DNA of 64,000 bases from Verrucomicrobia bacterium ADurb.Bin006 (GCA_002071485.1 MWFF01000035.1:1-64000); one strand, 5' to 3'. Counted from the first letter of the stretch, positions 33,639 to 43,499 are shown. The notes: generated by a model not told the origin, from the letters alone. Made by a program: numbers and translations.

Positions 33639-36146
33639 ATGAAACACTCGAACGAGCCCAATCCCTGCCCTGTTGTCCGATTCCTGCTGCTCCTCATGCT
33701 GGGGCTGACGCTCGGCTTCAGCGCGCGCGCACAATCCTACCAACTCACACCGGTTTGGAGCCTCGCGCCGGGTGACGTCGCGTTTCTCGACACCACCCAC
33801 TTGACGCGTGGTCTGGCTTATAACCCCACGACCGATCACTTGCTCGTGCCGAGCCGCACCGGCTCGGCGGCGGTGCATGTCCTGGACGCCGGCACGGGCG
33901 GGGAACTCGGGACGCTTCCTTTTGACACTTCTGTGATCACCGGCGGCACGTTCCCGGTAAACATGGTTGCGATCACCGACGATGGCGTGATCTATGTGGG
34001 CAACCTGACCGTCGACACCACCGGCGCCAGCGGCCCGTTCCGTCTCTATCGCTGGGCGGACGAGGCGGCGCAGCCCGAGCTGGTCTATTCCGGCGATCCT
34101 TCGGAAGCCGACGGAGTCGCCAACAACCGCCGGTTTGGCGATTCGCTTGTTCTGCGTGGCACGGGCTCGAACACGCAGATTCTGCTCGGCACGCGCGACA
34201 AGAACGTCGCCCTGCTCACCACCGCGGATGGAATGACTTTCACCGCGCAAAAGATTGTCACCGATTGCGCGGCCGACGACACGCGGTGGGGATTGGCCTG
34301 GGGCCTTGGCAACACGTTCTGGGCCAAACAGGCCGGCGGCAATCTCAAGCAGTTCACGCTCGATCTCACGGCCGGCACCGCGGCCGTGACAACCACGGTC
34401 ACCGGTATCGTCGGCGCCCCGCTTGATCTCGATCCCGCTCGCGCCCTGCTCGGCATTGTCGAGGCAGGCTCGGCCGACACCGCCAATCACAGACTCCGAC
34501 TCTACGATATCTCGAATCCCGCCGCCCCCCAACTCCAGGACGCCGCCAAGGATTTCCCGGGCGGGTACTCCAATGGCAATCTCACCGGCGCCGTCGCCCT
34601 TCACGCGGGAAGACTCTTCGCCCTGGAATCCAACAACGGCATGATGGCCTTTGACCTGATCGAGGTCTTCCTGCCCCCGGGCATCGCCACCCAACCGGCC
34701 AACGCCACCGTTTGGCAAGGCGCCCAGACCTACACGTTCTCGGTTGGCGTGAGCGGCACTCAACCGTTCACCTACCAATGGCGGTTCAACGGCGAGGAGA
34801 TCGCAGGGGCGACCTCCCCGACGCTGACGCTCTCGAACATCGCGTCCGCCAGCCAGGGCGCTTACAGTGTCGTCGTCAGCAACCTAAGCGGCTCGGCCAC
34901 CAGCGCCGAAGCGACGCTCACGGTCCTGCCCTCGAACGCCTCGCCGCAGGTCGAGAACATCTGGAACGTCCTGCCCGGAACACGGCCCTATCTGACATCC
35001 GGATACAAAGAGTACGGTTTGGCCATCAACCCGCTCACCACCAACGTCATCGTGGTCACCCGCCTCAACCCGACCAACATGATCGCGGTGATCGACATGC
35101 AAACGGGCGAACACAAGCACTACATCGATTACTCCGGACTCACCCTCTACGGCGGAATGAACAAAGTCGACGTCGCCGATGACGGCGTGATCTACATCTG
35201 CAACGTCACCGGCAACACCGACACAACACCGTTCACCATCTACGGCATCGGCGACGACAGCCCCTACACGCCCGACCAATGGCTCGCCTTCAGCGGCGAC
35301 CCCGGCAACGGCATCACCGCCCCCACCGACGGCTGGGGCGCCAACATCGATGTGCGCGGCGGCGGCCTCGAGACCGAAATCCTGGTCGGCGCCGGCAAAT
35401 GGAGTCCCACCCCGCTCCAAGCGCGCACCGTCGCCATTCTCAAACCCGATCCCAACTACGAGTTCATCTCCACCACCATCACCGTGCCCGACGCGCCGCC
35501 CAACATCTTCCGATTCGGCCTGGCCTGGGGCCCCGGCAACAACACCTTCTGGGTCAAAGCTGTCGGCAGCCTCTACCTCATCGAGTTTGACCTCGGCACC
35601 GGACTGGGCGCCGTCAAGGCGACCTACCCCACCGAAGGCGACCGCAGCGTCCCTGCGTCGGTCACAGGCATCAAGTACGACGCCGCCACCGGTCTCCTGG
35701 CCGGCCTGCGCAACGGCAGCCCTCCCAGCCCCGTCAGCGTCCCCGTCTACGACGTCCGCGACCTGGCCGCCGGCCCGCTCTGGGTCGATAACGAACTCTT
35801 CACCACGTACAATCCGGACATCGAGTTTCAGGGCAATGTGGATTTTGGCGCGGGCTACCTGGTGGCTCTGGGCGTGAACAACGGACTCAAGGCGTTCCTA
35901 ATCGATCCCACCTACGTCCCGCCGGCCGAGTCTTTCAAGATTCTGAGCGTGACCTCCGCCGCAGGCGGCATCGCCCTCGAGTGGCAATCGAAGGTGGGCG
36001 CCTCCTACCAGGTCCAGACCGCCAGCGCCGTGAATGGCCCCTGGCAAGACCTTGGCAGCCCCATCACGGCCGCCGGCAACACAGCGTCGTTCGTCGACCA
36101 AACGCCGGCCGCCGCGCAGCGGTTCTACCGCGTCCAAATCCGCTAG
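33639..36146 (+). CDS. Secreted protein with two propeller-like modules and an Ig-like domain
   Basis: 835 residues from the ATG at 33639. Signal peptide (VVRFLLLLMLGLTLGFSARA). Two similar modules (about 35-345 and 435-780) share TRGLAYNPTTDHLLVPSR/YGLAINPLTTNVIVVTRLNP and VAITDDGVIYVGNL/VDVADDGVIYICNV, the style of DUF4623 or a beta-propeller; the assignment is tentative. Between them stands an immunoglobulin-like domain (about 350-430: GIATQPANATVWQGAQTYTF, YQWRFNGEEI, GAYSVVVSN). The C-terminal module (WQSKVGASYQVQTASAVNGP) is the common surface-protein end. Role unknown; probably binds a polymer at the cell surface. Confidence 0.8.
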   Translation: MKHSNEPNPCPVVRFLLLLMLGLTLGFSARAQSYQLTPVWSLAPGDVAFLDTTHLTRGLAYNPTTDHLLVPSRTGSAAVHVLDAGTGGELGTLPFDTSVITGGTFPVNMVAITDDGVIYVGNLTVDTTGASGPFRLYRWADEAAQPELVYSGDPSEADGVANNRRFGDSLVLRGTGSNTQILLGTRDKNVALLTTADGMTFTAQKIVTDCAADDTRWGLAWGLGNTFWAKQAGGNLKQFTLDLTAGTAAVTTTVTGIVGAPLDLDPARALLGIVEAGSADTANHRLRLYDISNPAAPQLQDAAKDFPGGYSNGNLTGAVALHAGRLFALESNNGMMAFDLIEVFLPPGIATQPANATVWQGAQTYTFSVGVSGTQPFTYQWRFNGEEIAGATSPTLTLSNIASASQGAYSVVVSNLSGSATSAEATLTVLPSNASPQVENIWNVLPGTRPYLTSGYKEYGLAINPLTTNVIVVTRLNPTNMIAVIDMQTGEHKHYIDYSGLTLYGGMNKVDVADDGVIYICNVTGNTDTTPFTIYGIGDDSPYTPDQWLAFSGDPGNGITAPTDGWGANIDVRGGGLETEILVGAGKWSPTPLQARTVAILKPDPNYEFISTTITVPDAPPNIFRFGLAWGPGNNTFWVKAVGSLYLIEFDLGTGLGAVKATYPTEGDRSVPASVTGIKYDAATGLLAGLRNGSPPSPVSVPVYDVRDLAAGPLWVDNELFTTYNPDIEFQGNVDFGAGYLVALGVNNGLKAFLIDPTYVPPAESFKILSVTSAAGGIALEWQSKVGASYQVQTASAVNGPWQDLGSPITAAGNTASFVDQTPAAAQRFYRVQIR

Positions 36147-36257
36147 CGCGCATGAGTGCACTTTACGATGACATCGGCTCCGCATTTTACCCATGTCGAA
36201 GAGCCGGACACCGACCATGGACGCTGCGACCAGCGCCGGATAAGAGTCTATCCCTTC

Positions 36258-36399
36258 GAACCGCTGTAGGCCGCGTGCCCTGCCTGCGCCGCAAAGCGCA
36301 GCGGCCTGTCTGCCATGTCGGGCACGGCACAGGCAGGCGCGGCAGGCAGGCCCCACGCGACGCAGACTCGATCCCCGCCGACAGCCCGCAGATGCACTG
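36258..36399 (+). repeat. GGTGCAT-ended interspersed element, copy 3
   Basis: CGCTGTAGGCCGCGTGCCCT through the core CGCCGCAAAGCGCAG to CAGATGCACTG at the end, about 85% like copies 1 and 2. The left half is replaced by unrelated sequence; a GTGCAC at 36153 may mark the old left end. It lies between the Ig-like surface protein and the activase. Confidence 0.7.
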
Positions 36400-36512
36400 C
36401 GGGGTCAATGTGACTGGATCTCGAGGTGCCCGGGGCTGGAGGGATCGATCGGTTTCGGGTTGAATCGGGGCCGCGTGGCTGTCATCAGTTAGCACGCTGA
36501 TCCGCGGCTCCC

Positions 36513-39500
36513 ATGAGTGCAACACACGCTCCTCCGCCCGGCCCCGGACAACGTCCGCCGCCGGGAGCGCCGCCTGCGCCTCCGCAGGCGGGTTCGGCGT
36601 CGTCACTGCGCGGCTCGGAACCCGCGAGTGAGGGCGGGGGCGCCCCGACCCGCGTCCTGGGCATCGATCTGGGCGGCGAGACCATCAAAATTGTCGAACT
36701 GACGCGGGTTGACGGGCAATGGCGATGGACCCGTCGCGTGCATTTTGAGCATGCGAAGCAGCCGGGTCCGCGGCTGGTTGCGGCGCTGGCGGACTTCGAT
36801 TGGCCGACGTTGAGCGGGGCCGCTTCTAGCGGACGGCTGGCCCGGCTGGTGCGACTGCCGCGTGTGCCGACCAAGCAGGCCCAGGCGAGGGCTTATCGGT
36901 TCCTGTTCGGCAACGATCCGGCCACGGTCATCTCGATCGGCAGCCACGGCTTCTCGGTGCTCGAACTGCGAGACAAGGGCATCGAAATCTTCCGGGAAAA
37001 CAGCCGCTGTTCGCAAGGGACCGGCAATTTTCTGCGCCAATTGACCGAACGCTTCGGGCTCGATGTCGGGGCCGCCAGTGCCCTGTGCGCCGATGTCTCG
37101 GACCCCGCGCCGCTTTCGGGGCGATGCCCGGTGATCCTGAAGACGGATATGACGCACCTGGCCAACAAGGGCGAAAGCCGGGGCCGCATTCTGGCCGGAT
37201 TGTTCGACGCGGTGGGGGCGAATGTGTTGACTCTCCTCAAACCGCGGCTCAGCCCCAGCCCGGTCGCCTTGATCGGCGGGGTGAGCCGTTCGCTGCGTGT
37301 GCAGCGGACTGTGGCGCGCTTTCTCTCCGAGAACGGATTTCAATCCCGAACCGTGGCTCCCGAGGACGCGCTCTTCTTCGAGGCCCTCGGGAGCGCCCTT
37401 GTCGCGGCCGAGCGGCAGGCGCCCCTCCCGACGCTGTCGGAAGTCATCGCCGGAGAGACCCGGAGCCGCCTCGAACGGTTGCCGGCGCTGGCTCAATCGC
37501 TGCCCCTGGTGCGGCGCATGGTCTCGCCCGTGGCGCCCCGGATCGAAGGGCTCGAGCGCCGGCTGATTCTGGGATTGGACATCGGGTCGACCGGGTCGAA
37601 GCTGGTGGCGTTGGACGAGGTGGCTGGGGAAGCGCTCTGGGATTGTTACCGCCGAACGGGAGGCGATCCGGTCGGCGCAGCCCAGGCCCTGATTCGAGCG
37701 TTCGTTGACGGACCGGCCGGGAGGTTCCCTGTCCTCGGGCTGGGTGTGACCGGCAGCGGGCGGGAGATTGTGGGGTCGCTCTGCAGAACATGCTACGGCT
37801 CCGACGCGGTCCTGATCATCAACGAGATTGTGGCTCACGCCGAAGGCGCCCTCCACTTCGACGCGCGCGTAGACACCATTTTCGAGATCGGCGGCCAGGA
37901 CGCCAAGTACATCCGACTCGATGAAGGCCGTGTCATCGATTGCGCCATGAACGAGGCGTGCAGCGCGGGCACCGGCTCGTTCATCGAGGAACAGGGACGC
38001 AAGTTCGCCGGATTGGACGACGTGGCCCAACTCGGACGGGAAGCCCTCGATGCATCCCACGGCGTCTCTCTGGGCCAACACTGTTCGGTCTTCATGGCGG
38101 AGGTCATCGACGAGGCGGTGGCCGCCGGCGTCGATCAGAGCGCCATCCTGGCCGGCCTCTATGATTCCATCATCCAGAACTACCTGAACCGCGTCAAAGG
38201 CAGCCGTTCGGTCGGACGCGTGATCTTCTGCCAGGGCATGCCTTTCGCCTCGGACGCCCTGGCCGCCGCAGTCGCGCGCCAAACCGGCGGAGAGATCATC
38301 ATCCCCCCTAACCCGGGCACCGTGGGCGCGCTCGGCATCGCGCTGCTGGCCCGAGGGACGATCTCCCTGGATCGAGCCGACGGGCTCGACCTCGACCGTT
38401 TTCTGTCAGCTCGGGTCGAGCGGAAGGACACATTCGTCTGCCAGGCGACCGTTGGGTGCGGCGCGAGCGGGAACCACTGCCGGATCGACAGCCTGACGAC
38501 GGTGGTCCTCGGGGAACGGCGTGTGTTCCGCTGGGGCGGCGCATGCGCTCTCTATGACAAAGGGACGCGCCGGATCAAACTACCGGACCGTTCGCCCGAT
38601 CCGTTTCGGGAACGCGAGGCACTGGTGGCGGATCTAATGCACCGTCTCGATGCGCCCCCCCCCGGCAACGGAACCCGCCGGCGCATTGCCTTGACCGACG
38701 AGTTCGCCCTCAAAGGGCTGCTGCCGTTTTTCTCCGTCTTTCTGCGGACGCTCGGCTTCGATCTCGTCTTCCACACGGGCGCCGGTCGGGCCGCTCTCAA
38801 GCGGGGCATTCAAGAGGCCAATGTGCCGTTCTGCGCTCCGATGCAATTGTACTGCGGGCTCGCAAGCCAACTCGCGGCGGAGCCTGCGGACTATGTCTTT
38901 CTGCCGATGATCAGGCATCTGCCGCGGGTAGACAGCGAGCCGTTCGCCAAGACCTGCCCGATCCTCCAGGCCAGTCCCGACATGATCCGGTGGGGATTGG
39001 ACGGCGGGGACCGCTCGAGGGTGCTGTCGCCGGTGATTAACGTCGGGCCGGCCAATCTCGATTCCCCCGAGTTCGTAGAGAGCTGTCGGCGTCTGGCGGC
39101 GTCGTTGGGAATCGGGGGCCGCCGGTGGCGTGCGGCCTGGGAAGCTGCGCGCGAGGCTCAGCTTGATTTTGACCGCCGCTGTTTCGAGATCGGGGGCCGG
39201 GTCTTGGCGTTCTGTGCCGAGCGGGACGTGCTGCCGATCGTCGTGCTGGGGCGTCCGTACACAATCTACAACACGGTGCTCAATTCGAATGTGCCGGCCC
39301 TGCTGCGCGAGCAAGGCGCCTTGGCGATCCCGCTCGATTGCTACCCGGTGGATCGGGCGGTGCCGGTTTTCAGCGAGATGTACTGGGCGTATGGGCAGCG
39401 CGTGCTGCGAGCCGCGCATCAGATTCGCCGCACGCCCGGCGTCTACGGCCTCTACGCCAGCAATTACTCGTGCGGACCCGACAGTTTCAACCTGCACTTC

Positions 39501-40943
39501 TGCGCGCACGTCATGGAGGGCAAGCCGTTTGCTGTCATCGAGACCGATGGGCATTCCGGCGACGCCGGCACGAAGACGCGCATCGAGGCCTTCCTCCATT
39601 GTGTCCGCGAAGACCGCAGCCGCGCGCGCGGCGGATCCGCCCCGAGTGATTTTGGCGGCCTGGCCCGCGCCCAGACCGAGTGGCGGGGGATTCAGGACAG
39701 GGGCGAGGTGCTGCTGATCCCGCGCATGAGCGGAGTCGCCGAGATGGTCGCGGCCTGCTTTCGGGGTTTGGGGATGCGTGCGGAATGCCTGCCCGAGCCG
39801 GACGCGGAGGCTTTGCGGCTGGGGCGCCGCCAGACCTCAGGCAAGGAGTGTCTGCCCATGTGCATCACCCTGGGCAGCCTGCTCCAGCGGTCCGCCCGTC
39901 TCCGCGAGCCCGGCGAGCGGCTTGCGCTGCTGATGCCTTGCGCGGCCGGCCCCTGCCGTTTCGGCGCCTACAGCCTGCTGCACCAGATCGTTGTCGGCCG
40001 CTTGGGCCTGGGAGACCGGGTGCGCCTCTGGTCGCCCAAGGAAGCCGACTACTTCGCCGGGCTCCCGCCGGGGTTCAGTCTCCTGCTCTTTTCGGGGGTG
40101 ATGGCCTTCGACGTCCTGCACGAGGCCTTGCTCGAAACCAGACCGCTCGAATGCCGGCCGGGCGCGGCCGCCGCGATCCACACCGCCGCTCAGGCCCGAC
40201 TCGAGCGCCTGCTCGAAGAGCACGCCCGCACCGATCTGTCGGCACGGGCCGCGCTGCACGCGGTGGCCAGCGGCCATCTCTTCGGCCTGCGCGATCTGGT
40301 CGCCCGGACGGCGGCGGACCTTGCCGCGCTGCGCGCCGATCGCCCCATGCCAACCGTCCTGGTTGTGGGCGAGATTTACGTGCGACTGGATCCGTTCGCG
40401 AACAGTTACCTCATACGGGAATTGGAGGCGCGCGGACTGCGAGTGCGACTGGCTGCCGTCAACGAGTGGCTCGAATATGTCGAGCACTTTCATCAGATAA
40501 ACGCCTCGGCTCTCGACCTTTCGCCGCGCCTGAGGGTCTTCCTCCAAAACCGCATCCAGAACATCCTGTACCGGGCGGCCGGACGCGCCTTCCAGTGGCC
40601 GGAGCGGATTTCGGTGCGCGACTGTCTGGACGCCGCGCTGCCCTATTTGCGTCCGGCGCTCGAGGGCGAGGCGGTGCTTACGCTCGGCGGGCCAATCCGG
40701 GCCTGGCGGTTGGGGCAGATCGATGCGGTGGTCAGCGCGGGTCCTCTCGAATGCATGCCCAACAAGATCGCCGAAGCCCAGTTTTTCCACGTGGCCGAAC
40801 AGGAGGGTCTCTTGAGCCTGACCCTCTCGCTCAACGGCGAACCGGTGGCGCCAGACGTGCTGGACAACTTCGCATTCGAGGTCCACGAGCGTTTCGCCCG
40901 CCGTGCCTCGGAACGAACGCCGTCGATGCGTCCGTCTTGGTGA
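36513..40943 (+). CDS. Giant acyl-CoA dehydratase activase-like protein (BcrAD/BadFG plus HgdB-like)
   Basis: 1476 residues. Two ASKHA ATPase domains (about 45-330 and 345-615): VLGIDLGGETIKIVELTR, then LGLDIGSTGSKLVALDE. Each has the Cys pair that bridges a [4Fe-4S] cluster in HgdC: SRCSQGTGNF plus GRCPVILKTDMTHLANKGES in the first, NEACSAGTGSF plus GQHCSVFMAEVIDEAV in the second. Then a DUF2229-type region (about 640-870) and a 2-hydroxyacyl-CoA dehydratase-like domain (about 890-1400, RQTSGKECLPMCITLGSLLQ). Such proteins are ATP-driven electron activators of dehydratases or reductases; fusions of this length are widespread in anaerobes and their substrate is unknown. Soluble. Apparently monocistronic. 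Confidence 0.9.
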   Translation: MSATHAPPPGPGQRPPPGAPPAPPQAGSASSLRGSEPASEGGGAPTRVLGIDLGGETIKIVELTRVDGQWRWTRRVHFEHAKQPGPRLVAALADFDWPTLSGAASSGRLARLVRLPRVPTKQAQARAYRFLFGNDPATVISIGSHGFSVLELRDKGIEIFRENSRCSQGTGNFLRQLTERFGLDVGAASALCADVSDPAPLSGRCPVILKTDMTHLANKGESRGRILAGLFDAVGANVLTLLKPRLSPSPVALIGGVSRSLRVQRTVARFLSENGFQSRTVAPEDALFFEALGSALVAAERQAPLPTLSEVIAGETRSRLERLPALAQSLPLVRRMVSPVAPRIEGLERRLILGLDIGSTGSKLVALDEVAGEALWDCYRRTGGDPVGAAQALIRAFVDGPAGRFPVLGLGVTGSGREIVGSLCRTCYGSDAVLIINEIVAHAEGALHFDARVDTIFEIGGQDAKYIRLDEGRVIDCAMNEACSAGTGSFIEEQGRKFAGLDDVAQLGREALDASHGVSLGQHCSVFMAEVIDEAVAAGVDQSAILAGLYDSIIQNYLNRVKGSRSVGRVIFCQGMPFASDALAAAVARQTGGEIIIPPNPGTVGALGIALLARGTISLDRADGLDLDRFLSARVERKDTFVCQATVGCGASGNHCRIDSLTTVVLGERRVFRWGGACALYDKGTRRIKLPDRSPDPFREREALVADLMHRLDAPPPGNGTRRRIALTDEFALKGLLPFFSVFLRTLGFDLVFHTGAGRAALKRGIQEANVPFCAPMQLYCGLASQLAAEPADYVFLPMIRHLPRVDSEPFAKTCPILQASPDMIRWGLDGGDRSRVLSPVINVGPANLDSPEFVESCRRLAASLGIGGRRWRAAWEAAREAQLDFDRRCFEIGGRVLAFCAERDVLPIVVLGRPYTIYNTVLNSNVPALLREQGALAIPLDCYPVDRAVPVFSEMYWAYGQRVLRAAHQIRRTPGVYGLYASNYSCGPDSFNLHFCAHVMEGKPFAVIETDGHSGDAGTKTRIEAFLHCVREDRSRARGGSAPSDFGGLARAQTEWRGIQDRGEVLLIPRMSGVAEMVAACFRGLGMRAECLPEPDAEALRLGRRQTSGKECLPMCITLGSLLQRSARLREPGERLALLMPCAAGPCRFGAYSLLHQIVVGRLGLGDRVRLWSPKEADYFAGLPPGFSLLLFSGVMAFDVLHEALLETRPLECRPGAAAAIHTAAQARLERLLEEHARTDLSARAALHAVASGHLFGLRDLVARTAADLAALRADRPMPTVLVVGEIYVRLDPFANSYLIRELEARGLRVRLAAVNEWLEYVEHFHQINASALDLSPRLRVFLQNRIQNILYRAAGRAFQWPERISVRDCLDAALPYLRPALEGEAVLTLGGPIRAWRLGQIDAVVSAGPLECMPNKIAEAQFFHVAEQEGLLSLTLSLNGEPVAPDVLDNFAFEVHERFARRASERTPSMRPSW

Positions 40944-41086
40944 GCGCGGCATAATACGGATGCTCGCGGTTCCGAAAAGCCTTCAAGGTCCGTTCGCAAA
41001 TGATGTTCGACGGCACAAGCCACAGAGGTCAACGCCATGCTCCTTCGTCGCGCCTCGCCAGCGAGCCAAATCCCCTCCGGCAAAAC

Positions 41087-41113
41087 CGAAAGTAATTTTT
41101 GCACAGACCCTAA
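41087..41113 (-). repeat. GGGTCTGTGCA single arm at exbD stop
   Basis: Minus strand TTAGGGTCTGTGCAAAAATTACTTTCG matches the element at 4594-4644 over about 26 nt. The exbD stop codon TAG is formed by its first bases. The gap 40944-41086 holds no gene I can support. Confidence 0.7.
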
Positions 41114-41526
41114 TTGCCCCCAGGCGTCTTCACCTGGGCGCTGATGCTTTTGACGCGCGCGGCCTTGGCGGCGTCCATGACCTCGACGATGTGACCCCAC
41201 GTCGCGGTCGTGTCGCCGCGAATGCTCAGGGCCAGGTCGGGTTCGCGGGCGACGCGCGCGGCCAGTTCGGCGCGCAGAGCATCGAGCGTGATGCGCTGTT
41301 CTCCCAGAAAGAAGAAAGGCGGCTCATTGGCCACCGTGACAATCAGGCTCGCTTCGGAGGCGCCTTCGCGCGGCTGACTCGATTCGGGCAGGGTGAGCCT
41401 GACCGCCGGATGGCGTTTGAAGGTCGTGGTGACCATCATGAAGATCAGAAGGACGATCAGGATGTCGATGAGCGACACGATGATGATGGCAGGGGGCTGG
41501 CGGCGTTTGCGCTCGAAGAACCGCAT
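41110..41526 (-). CDS. exbD: ExbD/TolR-family biopolymer transport protein
   Basis: 138 residues. One membrane helix (IIIVSLIDILIVLLIFMMVT) with the conserved Asp (D20) that takes part in proton passage, then a periplasmic domain (RITLDALRAELAARVAREPD; VMDAAKAARVKSISA). With ExbB it energises TonB by the proton motive force. The gene starts 8 nt after the exbB stop. Its stop TAG is provided by the GGGTCTGTGCA repeat. Confidence 0.92.
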   Translation of the reverse strand: MRFFERKRRQPPAIIIVSLIDILIVLLIFMMVTTTFKRHPAVRLTLPESSQPREGASEASLIVTVANEPPFFFLGEQRITLDALRAELAARVAREPDLALSIRGDTTATWGHIVEVMDAAKAARVKSISAQVKTPGGN

Positions 41527-41534
41527 GGCTGGGG

Positions 41535-42188
41535 TCAGGCTTTGCGTGTCGAACCGGCGGTTTCCTTCGCGGGCGCAATGCGTGTCCGATGCCGGTACTG
41601 CCGCCGCAGGAAATCGTTGAGCAGCGTTTCCATCTCGACGGCGAGGGCCTGGACTTTGGCGGTATAGTAGCTCCAGGCGACGAGCGTGGGGATGGCGATG
41701 AGCAGGCCCATGAGCGTCGTATTGAGGGCGATGGCGATGCCCTTGGCGAGCACCGAGTTGTCGGCCAGGCCGGTCTGGCCCAGGTCGGCAAAGAGCGTGA
41801 TCAGTCCGTGCACGGTTCCCACCAGGCCGAGAAGCGGAGCGATACCGACCACAACCTCGAGCACCACCAGGCCGCGTTCGAGTTGGACGATTTCGTTTCG
41901 GGCGCGCGTCTGAATGCAATCGGCATTGTCGGGTTTTGGCCAGGGGAGGTGCTCGATGGCGAGGAGGACCAGTCGCCCGAGTGTCGAGCGCTTCTGCTGG
42001 CAAAGCACGCGCAAGGCCTGGAGGTCTTCCTTGCTCCCCGTCGTTTCGATCGCTTCCTCGATGCTCGCCGGAACCACCCTGCTCCGCCGCAAAGCCAGAC
42101 CGCGCTCGATGATGAAGGTCAGACCGACAATCGACGTCAACACCAAAACCACCATGAATGGCCCGCCAGCCAGGAGGAACTCCCACAT
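41535..42188 (-). CDS. exbB: ExbB/TolQ/MotA-family proton channel
   Basis: 217 residues with three helices: N-terminal PFMVVLVLTSIVGLTFIIER, and the later VLEVVVGIAPLLGLVGTVHG and LNTTLMGLLIAIPTLVAWSY. The APLLGLVGTVHGLI motif is the family signature. It forms the pentameric inner membrane channel that drives TonB with ExbD. It lies 9 nt after the tonB-like gene and 8 nt before exbD, so the three form one operon tonB-exbB-exbD. Confidence 0.93.
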   Translation of the reverse strand: MWEFLLAGGPFMVVLVLTSIVGLTFIIERGLALRRSRVVPASIEEAIETTGSKEDLQALRVLCQQKRSTLGRLVLLAIEHLPWPKPDNADCIQTRARNEIVQLERGLVVLEVVVGIAPLLGLVGTVHGLITLFADLGQTGLADNSVLAKGIAIALNTTLMGLLIAIPTLVAWSYYTAKVQALAVEMETLLNDFLRRQYRHRTRIAPAKETAGSTRKA

Positions 42189-42197
42189 AGTTTCGTC

Positions 42198-43328
42198 TCA
42201 GTAGTAAAACGTGAACCGCACATCGCGGGAGGCCGCCCCCACCATCCGGCGCACGTCTGTCGGCCATTGCTCGTACGGCGCCGGTTTGTGGATCGCCAAC
42301 TCGCAGATCATGGTGTAGATCTCGCCGACGTCCGATTGGACGGTCTTCAAGTCGGTGATGCGTCCGTCGGGAGTCAGCCGGAAATCGATCACGACTTTGC
42401 CCATGCGATCGAGGCTGTAACCCTGCTGTTCGAGCAGAGCGTACCAGCATTGCTGGACGGCGGCGATGAACTTGGCATCGTAGCTCCCCAAGGGCGTCGC
42501 CTGCACATCGAGAGACGAGGACACGGAGAACCTCCGCACCCCCCCTTCCTGCTTCATCTTCTCGCCCACCAGAGCGCTGTTCGGATTCAACTGTCGTTGC
42601 GCCAGTGCCGCCGCCACCGTGCGGGGACGCGGACGGGCTGCCCGCGCCCCCTCGACCGGCGTCGGCACGGGCACCGTCACCGCCGGCGCGGCGGGGACCG
42701 GATTCGCCTTGGCCAGCAGCGTCTCGCCCGGAGGCCGTGCCGGATCGGGCTCCGCCACGGGCGGGGGCAAAGGTTGAAGCGGTGCGGGCGCGACAGTGAC
42801 GGCCTGGGGTTGGATGGCCTCGGGGACGATGCCGTCCTGGGGCTGTTGCGGGGCCACGGGAGCCGGCTCCAGCGGTTGTGCAACCTGCGCGCGCTCGCTG
42901 TCCATGGTCTTGAGCACCTTGTCCTGGGTGCCGTCAAACGCCGGGGTATCCGTGTCGCGGCTGGTGTCGCGATTGCCGGCCAACGAACTGACCGACGAAT
43001 AATACGGGGTCTTTGCAGGCGTTTCGGTCGTGGCCTGGCTCGGATCGACATCCACAAACAACACCGGGATTTCCTGGTCCGCCTCCCGGAGCGCGGGATT
43101 CTCGGCAGCCGGAGGCGCCGAGGCGCGTTGGGCCGCCAGGGTCGATTCGACGTCGACGCCCAGCGCCTGGGCCAGGAGCACCAGCGGGCTGTATCGCCAC
43201 AACTCGTAGCGGTTCACAACCTCGATCGAGCCAAACAGAAGCGCGTGCAGCACCACGGACACGAAGAATGCCCGGACGACCGGACGCATCGTCCGGCGCG
43301 GCATCCAGGCAAGCGCTTCAGTCTGCAT
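42198..43328 (-). CDS. tonB: TonB-like energy transducer
   Basis: 376 residues from the ATG at 43328. One N-terminal helix (AFFVSVVLHALLFGSIEVVN), a long Pro/Ala/Gln-rich periplasmic spacer (about 130-250, rich in APVAPQQPQ-type runs) and a C-terminal TonB/TolA fold (AAVQQCWYALLEQQGYSLDR; KVVIDFRLTPDGRITDLKTV). It links ExbB/ExbD to outer membrane receptors. A TolA-like role is the alternative since no TonB-dependent receptor gene is in the window and the C-terminal pattern (CWYALLEQ) is also seen in such proteins. First gene of the operon. Confidence 0.85.
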   Translation of the reverse strand: MQTEALAWMPRRTMRPVVRAFFVSVVLHALLFGSIEVVNRYELWRYSPLVLLAQALGVDVESTLAAQRASAPPAAENPALREADQEIPVLFVDVDPSQATTETPAKTPYYSSVSSLAGNRDTSRDTDTPAFDGTQDKVLKTMDSERAQVAQPLEPAPVAPQQPQDGIVPEAIQPQAVTVAPAPLQPLPPPVAEPDPARPPGETLLAKANPVPAAPAVTVPVPTPVEGARAARPRPRTVAAALAQRQLNPNSALVGEKMKQEGGVRRFSVSSSLDVQATPLGSYDAKFIAAVQQCWYALLEQQGYSLDRMGKVVIDFRLTPDGRITDLKTVQSDVGEIYTMICELAIHKPAPYEQWPTDVRRMVGAASRDVRFTFYY

Positions 43329-43499
43329 TGTGCGGATTACAGAATGCCGCACCCCGTCCGATGCGGCAACTGGAAGTTCTCACCACGGCGAATCGCCGGC
43401 CCATTGCGAGCCGCCACGCTCGCCGCCATACCGCAAGATGAAACTGGAGTTTTTCGGATTGCAGCCTTCTACTGGCGCGGGCCGGCCATTCGCCAAACC

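Noticed and set aside
41589-43499. A 923-codon open frame that would extend the EamA transporter upstream over exbB and tonB
   Set aside because: It is antisense to the clearly recognisable exbB and tonB genes; only the part after about 43500 has EamA membrane helices.
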